Shown here one piece after another: positions 54,622-63,354 of a stretch of DNA of 64,000 nucleotides. The stretch's first letter is position 1, and each line of letters opens with the position of its first letter. Made by a program: the position numbers and the translations under genes. The notes beneath the pieces were generated by a model. It saw only the letters and a list, made by a program, of their open reading frames with translations. It was not told the origin of the DNA and did no database searches. This DNA comes from Dokdonella_A sp049583635 (GTDB taxonomy: Bacteria; Pseudomonadota; Gammaproteobacteria; Xanthomonadales; Rhodanobacteraceae): NCBI GenBank assembly GCA_049583635.1, contig JBAUWF010000016.1, forward strand, positions 1-64,000, written 5' to 3'.

Positions 54622-55968
54622 ATGTTTGCCCGCATCCGAATGCTCGCTGCTGTGCGTGCGGTTTGTTGCCTGCAGGTGTTGTTCGGTCTCCTGTTGCAGG
54701 CATGCACGGACAACGCGGTTGCGGCTGCTCTGGCGCAGCCGGCAGCGGTGGCTCACACGTATCTGCTTGCCGCCGATCGTGTTTTCGACGCGCGCAGTAA
54801 AGCCGCTCACGTCGGCTGGTCGGTGTTGGTGACAGGCGAACGGATCGTGGCCGTCGGGCTTGCGACGCAGATCGATATTCCACCGCGTACCGAGACCATC
54901 TCGCTGCCGGGTACCACGCTGATGCCGGGCCTGATCGATGCGCATTCGCACATTTTCCTGCATCCGTACAACGAAACGCTGTGGAACGACCAGGTGCTCA
55001 AGGAACCACTGCCGTATCGGACGATCGAGGCGGTGTTGCATGCGAGGGCAACATTGATGGCCGGCTTCACGACCTTGCGTGATCTCGGCACCGAAGGGGC
55101 CGGCTATGCCGATGTCGATGTTCAACGTGCAATCGAGGAGGGCAAGATCCCGGGACCGCGCCTGTTGGTTGCGACGCGTGCCACCGTTGCAAGCGCCTGC
55201 TACGGTCCCGGGCCGGGCGGATTTCGCGAAGGCCTCGATCTGCCACAAGGTGGTATTCCGGTCAGCGGGCGCGCGCAGATGCTGGAGGCCGTGCGCGAGC
55301 AGGCCGGCCATGGCGCAGACTGGATCAAGATTTATGCCGACTATCGTTGCGGGAAGCGCAAGCAGTCGGTTCCGACCTTTACCCAGGAAGAATTGAACGC
55401 CGGTGTCGAGGCGGCGCATTCATTGGGTTTGCCGGTTTCCGTACATGCAACGACAGCCGAAGGCATGCGTCGTGCGGTGCTTGCCGGCGTCGACACCATC
55501 GAACACGGCTTCGGTGGCACGCGCGAAGTGTTCGACTTGATGAAACAGCGCAACATCGCCTACCTGCCGACGCTCGAAGCCGTGGTTGCCTATGCGCAGT
55601 ATTTTCACGGCTGGAAGCCCGGCGACCCACCCACCGGCGAGATGAAACAATCGGCCCACGCATTCAAGCTGGCGCTGGACGCTGGCGTGACCATCGGGTG
55701 TGGCAGCGATGTCGGTGTGTTCACGCACGGCACCAATTACAAGGAACTCGAATGGATGGTGCGCGATGGCATGACGCCGGCGCAGGCGCTGCTCGCCGCC
55801 ACCGTGATCGATGCGAGGATCCTTCGTCAGCAGGATAGCCTTGGACAACTCGCGCCCGGTTTCGATGCCGACATCATCGCAGTCCGGGGTGATCCGACCG
55901 AATCGATCAGCGCAATCGAAGAAGTAGCATTCGTCATGAAAGGTGGCGTGATTTACAGGCAACCGTGA
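54622..55968 (+). CDS. Exported amidohydrolase, prolidase/imidazolonepropionase-like (probable lipoprotein)
   Basis: 448 residues from ATG 54622. The signal ends in a lipobox-like LLQAC (Cys28). Metal ligands of the amidohydrolase barrel are complete: HxH in LIDAHSHIFL, carboxylated-Lys candidate in DWIKIYADYRC, His in SVHATTAEGM, His in IEHGFGG, and Asp in CGSDVGVF. The WIKIYA wording is that of Xaa-Pro/Xaa-Arg dipeptidase-like members of the superfamily (carboxypeptidase/prolidase group), so it probably cleaves dipeptides in the periplasm. First of three consecutive exported amidohydrolase-fold genes. Confidence 0.88.
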   Translation: MFARIRMLAAVRAVCCLQVLFGLLLQACTDNAVAAALAQPAAVAHTYLLAADRVFDARSKAAHVGWSVLVTGERIVAVGLATQIDIPPRTETISLPGTTLMPGLIDAHSHIFLHPYNETLWNDQVLKEPLPYRTIEAVLHARATLMAGFTTLRDLGTEGAGYADVDVQRAIEEGKIPGPRLLVATRATVASACYGPGPGGFREGLDLPQGGIPVSGRAQMLEAVREQAGHGADWIKIYADYRCGKRKQSVPTFTQEELNAGVEAAHSLGLPVSVHATTAEGMRRAVLAGVDTIEHGFGGTREVFDLMKQRNIAYLPTLEAVVAYAQYFHGWKPGDPPTGEMKQSAHAFKLALDAGVTIGCGSDVGVFTHGTNYKELEWMVRDGMTPAQALLAATVIDARILRQQDSLGQLAPGFDADIIAVRGDPTESISAIEEVAFVMKGGVIYRQP

Positions 55969-56072
55969 GGAAAGTCCGGGTCACACCGAAGAGTCCGTCA
56001 TGTAGGGCGCCGGTCGATATCGGAATATGTAGTCTCCTTGGATGGTTGGCACAACTGGCACGAGACGATCCC

Positions 56073-57251
56073 ATGAGCGAAAACTGGACACGGCGAAGGG
56101 TGCTGGGCCTGTCAGGCGGCGTGGTGCTTGCCGGTGTATTGCCGCCACTCTCAGCGAAGACATCACCTGGTGCGGGCGCAACGAAAACCGCGGATTCCCA
56201 CCGCGAAACGTCACCCACCTCGAACGACGCGACTGGCGCGGCTTTGTATCGCAACGCTTTCGTGCTGGATTGCAACACGTTGGCATCGATCGGCATGCTC
56301 GAAGACGATGACTGCGTCGCGACGGAATTTCAGGCCATACGCGATTCCGGCCTCGCCGCGCTGAAAAGCACACTCGGCGGCGGCAACGGGACGTTTGAAG
56401 AGACTGTGGCCGATATCGCCGCCGCGCAGGCTTTGATCGACAAACATCCGGATTTGTTCGTCAAGGTAGCCTGTCACACCGACCTGCAACGCGCCAAGCC
56501 GGTCGAAAAGGTCGCGGTCATCTTCTCGTTCGAGGCCGCGTCGATGCTCGAAGGCAAGCTTGATCGCATCGCCATGTTCCGCCAGCTCGACGTGCTGGTC
56601 ATGCAGCTGACCTACAACCACAAGACGCCATTCGGTTGTGGCTGTCTCGATGGCGACACCGACGGCGTCACCGATCTCGGCCGCGAGGCGATCGCGAAAA
56701 TGAATGCGATCGGCGTGGCGCTCGACCTCAGCCACGCCAACACGCAGACCACCAGGGACGGCATTGCGATTTCTACCAGACCCGCGGTCATTACCCACGC
56801 GGGTTGCCGCGAGGTGTTCAAGCATCCGCGCAACAAGACCGATCGGGACATGAAGGCGCTCGCCGACAAAGGCGGTGTGATGGGTATCTACATGTTGCCC
56901 TTCCTGACGCCCGACACCCGGCAACCGATGCTGGCCGACTACATGCGCCATCTGGTGCACGCCCTCGGCGTGTGTGGCGAGGACCATGTCGGCATCGGTA
57001 CCGACACGGAATTCTTCACGGTCACCGACAAGGATCTGAAGGCAATCGCGAAGGATGAAGCGGATCGCAAAAAAGCCGGCATCAACGCGCCCGGCGAAAA
57101 CCGCCCGCCCTATATCCCCGACATCAACACCCCGCGCAAACTGGAATTCGTCGCTGATGCACTGCTGAGAAATGGCTACAGCGCGCGGGTCACCGAAAAA
57201 GTGCTTGGCTTGAATTTCAGTCGTGTGTTCAAGGAAATCTGGGTCAGCTAG
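56073..57251 (+). CDS. M19 (membrane dipeptidase-like) protein lacking the HxD zinc motif
   Basis: 392 residues from ATG 56073, where a Tat-like leader (TRRRVLGLSGGVVLAG) begins; an earlier in-frame GTG at 55965 would overlap the upstream stop but bury the signal. M19 features present are the bridging Glu in VIFSFEAASMLEG, His in ALDLSHANTQTT, His in VITHAGCREVFKHPRNKTD, and Asp in DHVGIGTDTEFF. The first zinc motif, normally Asp-x-His-x-Asp near the start of the barrel, reads LDCNTLAS instead, so the His and second Asp are missing. It may have altered metal content or be a binding protein. Operon member between two amidohydrolases. Confidence 0.88.
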   Translation: MSENWTRRRVLGLSGGVVLAGVLPPLSAKTSPGAGATKTADSHRETSPTSNDATGAALYRNAFVLDCNTLASIGMLEDDDCVATEFQAIRDSGLAALKSTLGGGNGTFEETVADIAAAQALIDKHPDLFVKVACHTDLQRAKPVEKVAVIFSFEAASMLEGKLDRIAMFRQLDVLVMQLTYNHKTPFGCGCLDGDTDGVTDLGREAIAKMNAIGVALDLSHANTQTTRDGIAISTRPAVITHAGCREVFKHPRNKTDRDMKALADKGGVMGIYMLPFLTPDTRQPMLADYMRHLVHALGVCGEDHVGIGTDTEFFTVTDKDLKAIAKDEADRKKAGINAPGENRPPYIPDINTPRKLEFVADALLRNGYSARVTEKVLGLNFSRVFKEIWVS

Positions 57252-57291
57252 TACGACTTTGTATTTGGCCCTTGCTGACGGAGTTCAGCCG

Positions 57292-58602
57292 ATGAAATCA
57301 ATCATGTTGCTGCTCTGTCTGCTTTCGCTGCCGGTCATTGCGGCTGCACCGCCGTTGCTGTTGACGCACGCCAGTGTGATCGATGGAAGCGGCGCGCCCG
57401 AACGCAACGGCATGACCATCGCGATCGACGGTGAGCGGATCGCGGCGGTGTATGCCGACGGCAGCCGGCCTGTGCCGAAAGGCGCGCGCGTCGAGAACAT
57501 GAGCGGGCGCTGGATAATTCCAGGTTTGAACGACGCGCACGTGCATATCACTGGCGTCGAACCGGATATCGCGCACTATCAGACGTTTCTGCATGCGTTG
57601 CTGGTGGGCGGCGTAACCGGCATCCGCGACATGGCCGGCGATGACCGGTTGCTCGCTTATCTGGCGCGCCAGTCCAATTCCGACGCATTCGCCGCGCCGG
57701 ATATCTTTTACGTTGCCCTGATGGCCGGGCCGAGTTTCTTCGCCGAGGACAAGCGCGCACAGGCTGCGTCGGTCGGCGAGCCGTTGGGTTTCGCGCCATG
57801 GATGCAGGCGATCTCGAACACCACCGACATTCCAATGGCGGTGGCTGAAGCCAAGGGCACCGGAGCGACGGGATTGAAGTTGTACGCCAACCTGACGCCG
57901 ATGGAGGTGACGTTGATCTCCGCCCAGGCGCACAAGCAGGGATTGCAGGTGTGGACGCACGCGACGATTTTCCCGGCCACGCCGGGAGACGCGGTGGCCG
58001 CAGGTGCTGACACCATTTCCCACAGCCCGTACCTGGTTTGGGAAGCGGCGCCGAAAGTGCCCGAAGATTACGGCGTGCGTGCGATGGGTGACTTCACGCA
58101 CATCCCTCCGGACGCGTCGAAGATCCTCGCGTTGTTCGGCGCCATGAAGCGACAGGGCACCGTCCTCGACGCAACACTTCTGGTGTTCCGCGACGAAGCG
58201 AAAAATTCTCCCGACCGAGTCGGCGCCGGCATCATGCCGTGGTCTTACAGGGTTACTACGCTGGCGCATGAGCATGGTGTGCTGATTGATGCGGGCACGG
58301 ACGGTGCAGGCTTGCCTTCTGACGACAAGGGTCCCGAAACCCGTGCGCTACCGACCGTGCACACGGAAATGGAGTTGCTGGTCGAGCACTGCGGCTTCAC
58401 ACCGACCCAGGCGATACAGGCCGCGACGCAGATCGGCGCAGAAGCGCTGGGGCAGGGTGCCTACCGCGGCACGATCTCGCCAGGCAAGCTGGCCGATCTG
58501 GTGGTGCTGACCGCCGATCCGGCACGCGATATCCGCAACACGACCAGGATCGCGTTCGTGTTGAAAAACGGGAAGGTCTACAGGCGTGACGCGAAACGGT
58601 GA
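57292..58602 (+). CDS. Exported amidohydrolase family protein
   Basis: 436 residues from ATG 57292 with GGAG about nine bases upstream. A Sec signal (IMLLLCLLSLPVIAAA) precedes the two-part sheet and barrel. Metal ligands are HxH in NDAHVHITG, Lys in GATGLKLYANLTP, His in VWTHATIF, His in TISHSPYLVW, and Asp in LIDAGTDGAG. The C-terminal IAFVLKNGKVYRR is the standard family end. Resembles imidazolonepropionase/prolidase-like periplasmic enzymes; substrate not assignable. Forty bases after the M19 gene, so probably co-transcribed. Confidence 0.88.
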   Translation: MKSIMLLLCLLSLPVIAAAPPLLLTHASVIDGSGAPERNGMTIAIDGERIAAVYADGSRPVPKGARVENMSGRWIIPGLNDAHVHITGVEPDIAHYQTFLHALLVGGVTGIRDMAGDDRLLAYLARQSNSDAFAAPDIFYVALMAGPSFFAEDKRAQAASVGEPLGFAPWMQAISNTTDIPMAVAEAKGTGATGLKLYANLTPMEVTLISAQAHKQGLQVWTHATIFPATPGDAVAAGADTISHSPYLVWEAAPKVPEDYGVRAMGDFTHIPPDASKILALFGAMKRQGTVLDATLLVFRDEAKNSPDRVGAGIMPWSYRVTTLAHEHGVLIDAGTDGAGLPSDDKGPETRALPTVHTEMELLVEHCGFTPTQAIQAATQIGAEALGQGAYRGTISPGKLADLVVLTADPARDIRNTTRIAFVLKNGKVYRRDAKR

Positions 58603-58614
58603 AAGCGCTTTCAC
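58599..58614. promoter_or_regulatory. Perfect 16-bp palindrome resembling a LacI-family operator
   Basis: GTGAAAGCGCTTTCAC is its own reverse complement and has the central CG and A/T-rich arms of LacI/GalR-family operators. It covers the stop codon of the upstream amidohydrolase, in a gap between two convergent genes, which is an odd place for a promoter operator. It has no loop, so it is not a usual terminator hairpin. Confidence 0.4.
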
Positions 58615-58792
58615 GCTGGTAGTGTGGCCGATCCGTACAGAGGCGTTGCATGGTTGATTGGTGTAACAGGCAGAAGATCCGGATGACTCCCAATGTGCGT
58701 TCGCCGAGAAGACGTGCCCGGTTCAGCGCCCGCTGATAGCCTGGGCTGTTGTTGCGCGAGTCGGATTTTCTGATGCGCTGTCGGCTGCCGCC

Positions 58793-59566
58793 TCATCGTC
58801 GCGGAGCGTCATCATGATCGGCAACGCGATGCAGAAATGCGGTGAAGTGCTGGAGGTTTTGCTCGTAGCCCTGCGGATCGCGCGATGCAACCAGAGTCGA
58901 GGCGCCGTGCATGCCGGCGGCCTGCTTGTAGTGAACGATGTTGTCGCCGTGCGCCATGCTCAGTATTTCCGTCACGTTGCCGGCCTCGTCGGGGTCGGTG
59001 GTGATGAAGAACGGAATGGTGATCTTTGCCGCAGCGTTCTTCACCAGGTTTTGGTCGTCGAAATATTCGCCGGGGGAGAAGGCCGCCAGCGCGGTAATCT
59101 GCGACTGGCGACGCGCCGCGAGCAGGATGACCAGCGAGGAAGAGTACGAGCTTCCAACAGTGACTATGGTGCGGTAGTGACGCGCACCGGCCCAGTCCAG
59201 CGCGGCTTCGAGATCCGGCAGCGCGGCGAGATAATTCGTGGACTTTCCGTTCGCCTCCACTGTCTGGTTGCTGCCACCGAACAGGTTTCCGCCGGAACGC
59301 TGATCGGTCGCCAGCGTGTCGTAGCCCAGCTTGGTGAGCACCGGGATCACCGGATCGTACTCGTGATGGTTTCCACGCGCTTGGTGAAACAACAGGATGA
59401 TCGTGTCGTTGCCGGCACGCGCCCTGGTCAGCGTGCCATAGACGGAAACGCCATCGCTGGTGTGCAACGCAACCGGCTCACCGGCCGGAGCCATGCGCGC
59501 AAACAAAAGCGCGAGCAGCATCAAACAGCCTGTAATAAACCGGCTATCGGAAGTGGTCATGGCCAT
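58793..59566 (-). CDS. Exported alpha/beta hydrolase (dienelactone-hydrolase-like)
   Basis: 257 residues from ATG 59566 with GAGGTG just upstream. An N-terminal hydrophobic signal (FITGCLMLLALLFARMAPAG) precedes the fold. Nucleophile serine lies in TVGSSYSSSLVILLA, the acid is probably in TTDPDEAGN, and the His in AGMHGASTLV. DTIILLFHQARGNHHEYDPV and LATDQRSGGNLFGGSN resemble dienelactone hydrolase-type and prolyl-oligopeptidase-type esterases. Substrate unknown. Its start overlaps the mscS stop by one base (TGATG), so it is translated with the channel gene. Confidence 0.82.
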   Translation of the reverse strand: MAMTTSDSRFITGCLMLLALLFARMAPAGEPVALHTSDGVSVYGTLTRARAGNDTIILLFHQARGNHHEYDPVIPVLTKLGYDTLATDQRSGGNLFGGSNQTVEANGKSTNYLAALPDLEAALDWAGARHYRTIVTVGSSYSSSLVILLAARRQSQITALAAFSPGEYFDDQNLVKNAAAKITIPFFITTDPDEAGNVTEILSMAHGDNIVHYKQAAGMHGASTLVASRDPQGYEQNLQHFTAFLHRVADHDDAPRR

Positions 59567-60477
59567 CACCTCGAAGCAGATGTCAGGGCGGAATCGTGTA
59601 CACCTTCGCGATCGCCCGCAAGGAGCGCGCGTGGATCGATGAGAGTGCCGTCGTTCGCCGCGTGGTGATAGAGGTGCACATCGCGTTGCGGAAATGGAAT
59701 GCCGATGCCGTTGTCGTCGAACGCGACCTTGATGCGCTCGGTCAGCTCGCATTTGGTCGCGAAGTAGTCGCTGTTTGCGACATGGCAGCGGATGCCGAGA
59801 TTGACGCTGTTGTCACCGAGCGAATAGACCAGCACGTCGGCTGCCGGCTCGTCCAGCACGCGTTTGTCGGCGTGGATAATCTCCAGCGCGACCGCGCGCG
59901 CGGCTGCGATGTCGGCGCCATAGTCGATGCCGATGACCAGTTCGACCCGGCGTCGCACATCGGGCGTCATATTGATGATCGAACTGTTGGTGACCAGACT
60001 GTTCGGCAGCACGATGGTCTGGTTGTCGGGGCCGCGCAAGCAGGTCTGGAAGATGCTCACTGACTCGACCTTGCCGGTTTCCTTGTTGATGTTGACGAGA
60101 TCGCCGACCTTGAACGGTTTCAATGTCACCAGCATCACGCCCGATGCGATGTTCGACAGGGAATCCTTCAGGGCGAGACCGATGGCCAGACCGGCAGCGC
60201 CGAGCACCGCGAATGCGGAAGTCATCGGCACGCCGATCACGTTCAGCACGGTCAGTACCAGCAATATCATCAGCACGGCGTAGGCGACGTTGCGCAGGAA
60301 TTGCGCGGCGGTCGGTTCGACGTTGACGCGGGTCAGGCCGGTCTGGGTGAGGCGCGCGATCCATTTGACGACGTACAGGCCGACCAGCAAGATCAACAGG
60401 GCACCGACGAGCTTGGCGCCCGCGCTCAGGGCGAGAGTTTTCCATTCGACGCCTTCCAGGCTATTGAGCCATTGCAT
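59566..60477 (-). CDS. mscS: Small-conductance mechanosensitive channel (MscS family)
   Basis: 303 residues from ATG 60477 with a good GGAG site. Three membrane spans occupy residues about 12-110, with the pore helix region VLGAAGLAIGLALKDSLSNI carrying the Gly/Ala zipper of MscS span 3. The beta domain follows (PFKVGDLVNINKETGKVESV, IFQTCLRGPDNQTIVLPNSL) and a cytosolic vestibule to the C terminus. It releases solutes on hypo-osmotic shock. Neighbouring trehalose genes (treY, malQ) make an osmotic-stress theme plausible. Confidence 0.94.
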   Translation of the reverse strand: MQWLNSLEGVEWKTLALSAGAKLVGALLILLVGLYVVKWIARLTQTGLTRVNVEPTAAQFLRNVAYAVLMILLVLTVLNVIGVPMTSAFAVLGAAGLAIGLALKDSLSNIASGVMLVTLKPFKVGDLVNINKETGKVESVSIFQTCLRGPDNQTIVLPNSLVTNSSIINMTPDVRRRVELVIGIDYGADIAAARAVALEIIHADKRVLDEPAADVLVYSLGDNSVNLGIRCHVANSDYFATKCELTERIKVAFDDNGIGIPFPQRDVHLYHHAANDGTLIDPRALLAGDREGVHDSALTSASR

Positions 60478-60651
60478 GTCGATCTCCTCAGTCAGGTTGC
60501 GTGGCAGGGTGAAGCATTTCGCGTACAGGATACCTTTGCGTGGTGTGCATTCCGTCAGCGCAACCTGAAATCGCGATTGCACGACGCGTGCATCGCGTGC
60601 GTGGACCGCGAATTCTGCGCGACGCCCGTGACGAATACCTGTGGCGCAAGT

Positions 60652-63354
60652 TCAGGCGGGCAGCAGCACCGCGACCGGCATGACGTCGAGCACGTCGCGC
60701 ATCGCGAGGGCGCCCTGGGCAGCCGATACGGTTCGCCCGCTCAGCAAGTCATGACAGGCAGAGCGTTCGATGCCTGTCTTGACTGCAGTATCTTTCCACA
60801 GCAACGGGACGATGCGCGGCACAATATCAATGTGCCGAGCCGCAAATCGTGTTGCGATGACAATCGCCGTTTGTCCTTGATGTTCGCGCGAAAATGCGAT
60901 CACGTGACGTGCAAGATTGCCTTCGACCGGTAACGCGCGGTAATCACCGTTGCGCCACAGCGTGGTATGTCTTGCGCGATGCGCAAGAATTTTTGCAATC
61001 AACGCCTGCTTGATGCGACCCGACGGCCAGGTTTTCATCAACGCCGTCGGGTCGGAGCCTGCATCGATCGGGCGGCGCACGGCGTAGTCGACCGGGCGGC
61101 GATTGTCGGGATCAACCAAGGAGAGATCCCAGGTTTCACAGCCTTGATAAAGATCCGGAATGCCCGGTGTCGTCAGGCGCAACAGCGTTTGCGAAAGGCT
61201 GTTGACCACCCCCGCGCACGCAATGCGCTCAACGAATCCGACCAGTGGTCGAAGCGCCGGCCGGTCAGGCTCCAGGGATCGGCGCAGATACTGTGCACAA
61301 GCACCTTCGTACGCACGATTCGGCTCGGTCCAGCTCGTCATGCGCTTGGCTTCACGCAGCGCCTTGACCTGCCATTCGGCAATGCGTGCGAGGAACGCAT
61401 TGCGAACAGGCGAATCATCGATATCGAATTCAAACGGCCAGGCGCCGACGAGCGTCTGCAGCAGCATGAGTTCGTCGCGTGCCTCTGGCGCCGCCGATCC
61501 ATCCACACTTGCGCGAAGGTCGGCGTTGCCGACCTGCCAGGCGTGCACCATCTCGGCCCACGCGCCGGCCAATTCGCTAAGTACCGCAAGGCGCGCACGC
61601 GAGTCCTCGCCGCGCTTTTGATCGTGCGTCGCAGTCGCGAGCAGCGCGGCCGGATTCCGGGCAAGACGCGATCGGCAGGCCGAATGAAACGCGTCGCGGT
61701 CGATCGCGAGTTGCGCCGGATCGGAACCGACTTCGTTGCGCGAAAGCAACCGTCCATAACGGTAGAATGCGGTATCTTCGACGGCCTTGGCCGCAATCGG
61801 TGGTGTCAGCTGCTGAAACGCGCGCAACAGGCGCGCGCCTCCGGCGTTGCCGGAACTATCGGTAGCGGCGGCGAGCAGATTTGCAATCAGCTCGCCGATG
61901 GCGGCCACGGTTGCGTCCGATGCGCCGCCTGTCGCTCGTGCAGCAGCGCGTTCGAGAATCACGCGGTCGAACTCGCCGATCCGACCGGGTTCACAGTAGG
62001 TTCGATAGACATCAAAAGCCTTCAAGATATCGATCGCGGCAGCGCGCGTCGTTGCGTACTCGATCGGCTGTGCGTCAGGATCGCCACCTCGCGCGTCATG
62101 CCACGCACCAAGCAAGCGATCGACATCGGCGGCCAGTAAGGTACGCGCGATCTCGCCTCTCGCGGCACGTTCACAGTCGCGAAAGTCATCGTCGGCGCCG
62201 GTCGCGTGCCAGACCGCGGACAATTCGTCCGCGCCGTCGCCATCGTGCAGCAGCGCGCTCGACTGGTCCATGAAGTCGTAGCCGGTCGTTCCATCGACGT
62301 TCCAGTCGGCGCGCAAGTCCTCACCATGCGCGAGGATCTTTTCGACGACGATATAGGCGCGTTCGTCTACGCCATCGGCGCCGCGTTGCCCGGCGGCGCG
62401 GATGAATCCTGTGCGCAGGCGATCGCAGTAGATGCGCGGATCGGCAATGCCGTCGATGTGGTCGATGCGCACGCCGTCGATCAGTCCTTCCGTGTAGAGC
62501 GCAAACACAGGTGCATGCATCGTCGCGAAAACCTCCGCGCGGTCGACGCGCAACGCGACCAGCTCGTTGATATCGAAGAAGCGGCGCCAGTTGATCCGTG
62601 ATGCCGCGTCGCGCCACCAGGCCAGACGCCAATGTTGCGCTTCGAGCAAGGCAGGCAGGCGCTCGCGATCTGCGCCGGCATCGTCGTTGAAACGCGCGAC
62701 GCGCCGCTCGATTTCCGCAGGGTCGATCGAAAGCGAAGCGGGTCCGATTTGTCGCGAGCCGCGCTGTCGTTGCGGATGCGTCGTGCCCGGCTCGCGCGTC
62801 GCGGCATCGCTGTCAAGCACCAGAGCGTAGGTCTCGGGCGCGAGCGGATAGCGGCGCTGATCGAGCGCGAGTAACAGCCGATTGTCGTGCGTACGATAGA
62901 CAATGCGCATGTCGGCCAGAGCATCGCGCACCGGCCGGCCGAGAAACGGCAGCAAGACTTTGCCTTGCAGTTCCGCGGCGCCGTTTTCCCAGGTGATATC
63001 GAAATGCGACGCATAGCGACTTTGGGGGCCATGCTCGAGCACGTCGAACCACCAGGGATTTTCTTCGTGGGCGGCCATGTGATTCGGCACGACGTCGAGG
63101 ATCAGACCCATGTCGCGTGTGCGCAGTCTGGCAATCAGTCGGCGCAAAGCCTCGATGCCGCCAAGCGCCGGATCGATCGTGGTGTAATCGACGACGTCGT
63201 AGCCGTGCGTCGATGCACTACGCGCCCGCTGCAGCGGCGAAGCATAAAAATGGCTGATGCCGAGGTCGGCGTAGTAGTCGACGACATCCACCGCGTCGAT
63301 CAGTGTGAAATCGCGATTGAACTGCAAGCGTACCGTAGCGCGCGGAATACTCAC
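60652..63354 (-). CDS. treY: Malto-oligosyltrehalose synthase
   Basis: 900 residues, within the family range. A GH13-type enzyme that isomerises the terminal alpha-1,4 bond of malto-oligosaccharides to alpha,alpha-1,1, the first step of the TreY-TreZ trehalose route. Signature regions are RLQFNRDFTLIDAVDVVDYY, ISHFYASPLQRARSASTHGY, GLILDVVPNHMA, the nucleophile region IDGVRIDHIDGIADP and the acid/base region YIVVEKILAHGE. C-terminal PGIPDLYQGCETWDLSLVDP is typical. GTG start overlaps the malQ stop (GTGA). No treZ is visible; it may lie just beyond the window end. Confidence 0.95.
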   Translation of the reverse strand: MSIPRATVRLQFNRDFTLIDAVDVVDYYADLGISHFYASPLQRARSASTHGYDVVDYTTIDPALGGIEALRRLIARLRTRDMGLILDVVPNHMAAHEENPWWFDVLEHGPQSRYASHFDITWENGAAELQGKVLLPFLGRPVRDALADMRIVYRTHDNRLLLALDQRRYPLAPETYALVLDSDAATREPGTTHPQRQRGSRQIGPASLSIDPAEIERRVARFNDDAGADRERLPALLEAQHWRLAWWRDAASRINWRRFFDINELVALRVDRAEVFATMHAPVFALYTEGLIDGVRIDHIDGIADPRIYCDRLRTGFIRAAGQRGADGVDERAYIVVEKILAHGEDLRADWNVDGTTGYDFMDQSSALLHDGDGADELSAVWHATGADDDFRDCERAARGEIARTLLAADVDRLLGAWHDARGGDPDAQPIEYATTRAAAIDILKAFDVYRTYCEPGRIGEFDRVILERAAARATGGASDATVAAIGELIANLLAAATDSSGNAGGARLLRAFQQLTPPIAAKAVEDTAFYRYGRLLSRNEVGSDPAQLAIDRDAFHSACRSRLARNPAALLATATHDQKRGEDSRARLAVLSELAGAWAEMVHAWQVGNADLRASVDGSAAPEARDELMLLQTLVGAWPFEFDIDDSPVRNAFLARIAEWQVKALREAKRMTSWTEPNRAYEGACAQYLRRSLEPDRPALRPLVGFVERIACAGVVNSLSQTLLRLTTPGIPDLYQGCETWDLSLVDPDNRRPVDYAVRRPIDAGSDPTALMKTWPSGRIKQALIAKILAHRARHTTLWRNGDYRALPVEGNLARHVIAFSREHQGQTAIVIATRFAARHIDIVPRIVPLLWKDTAVKTGIERSACHDLLSGRTVSAAQGALAMRDVLDVMPVAVLLPA

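Noticed and set aside
55965..56072. Earlier GTG start for the M19-like gene
   Set aside because: It overlaps the upstream stop neatly, but it would place 36 residues before the Tat-like leader and hide the export signal.
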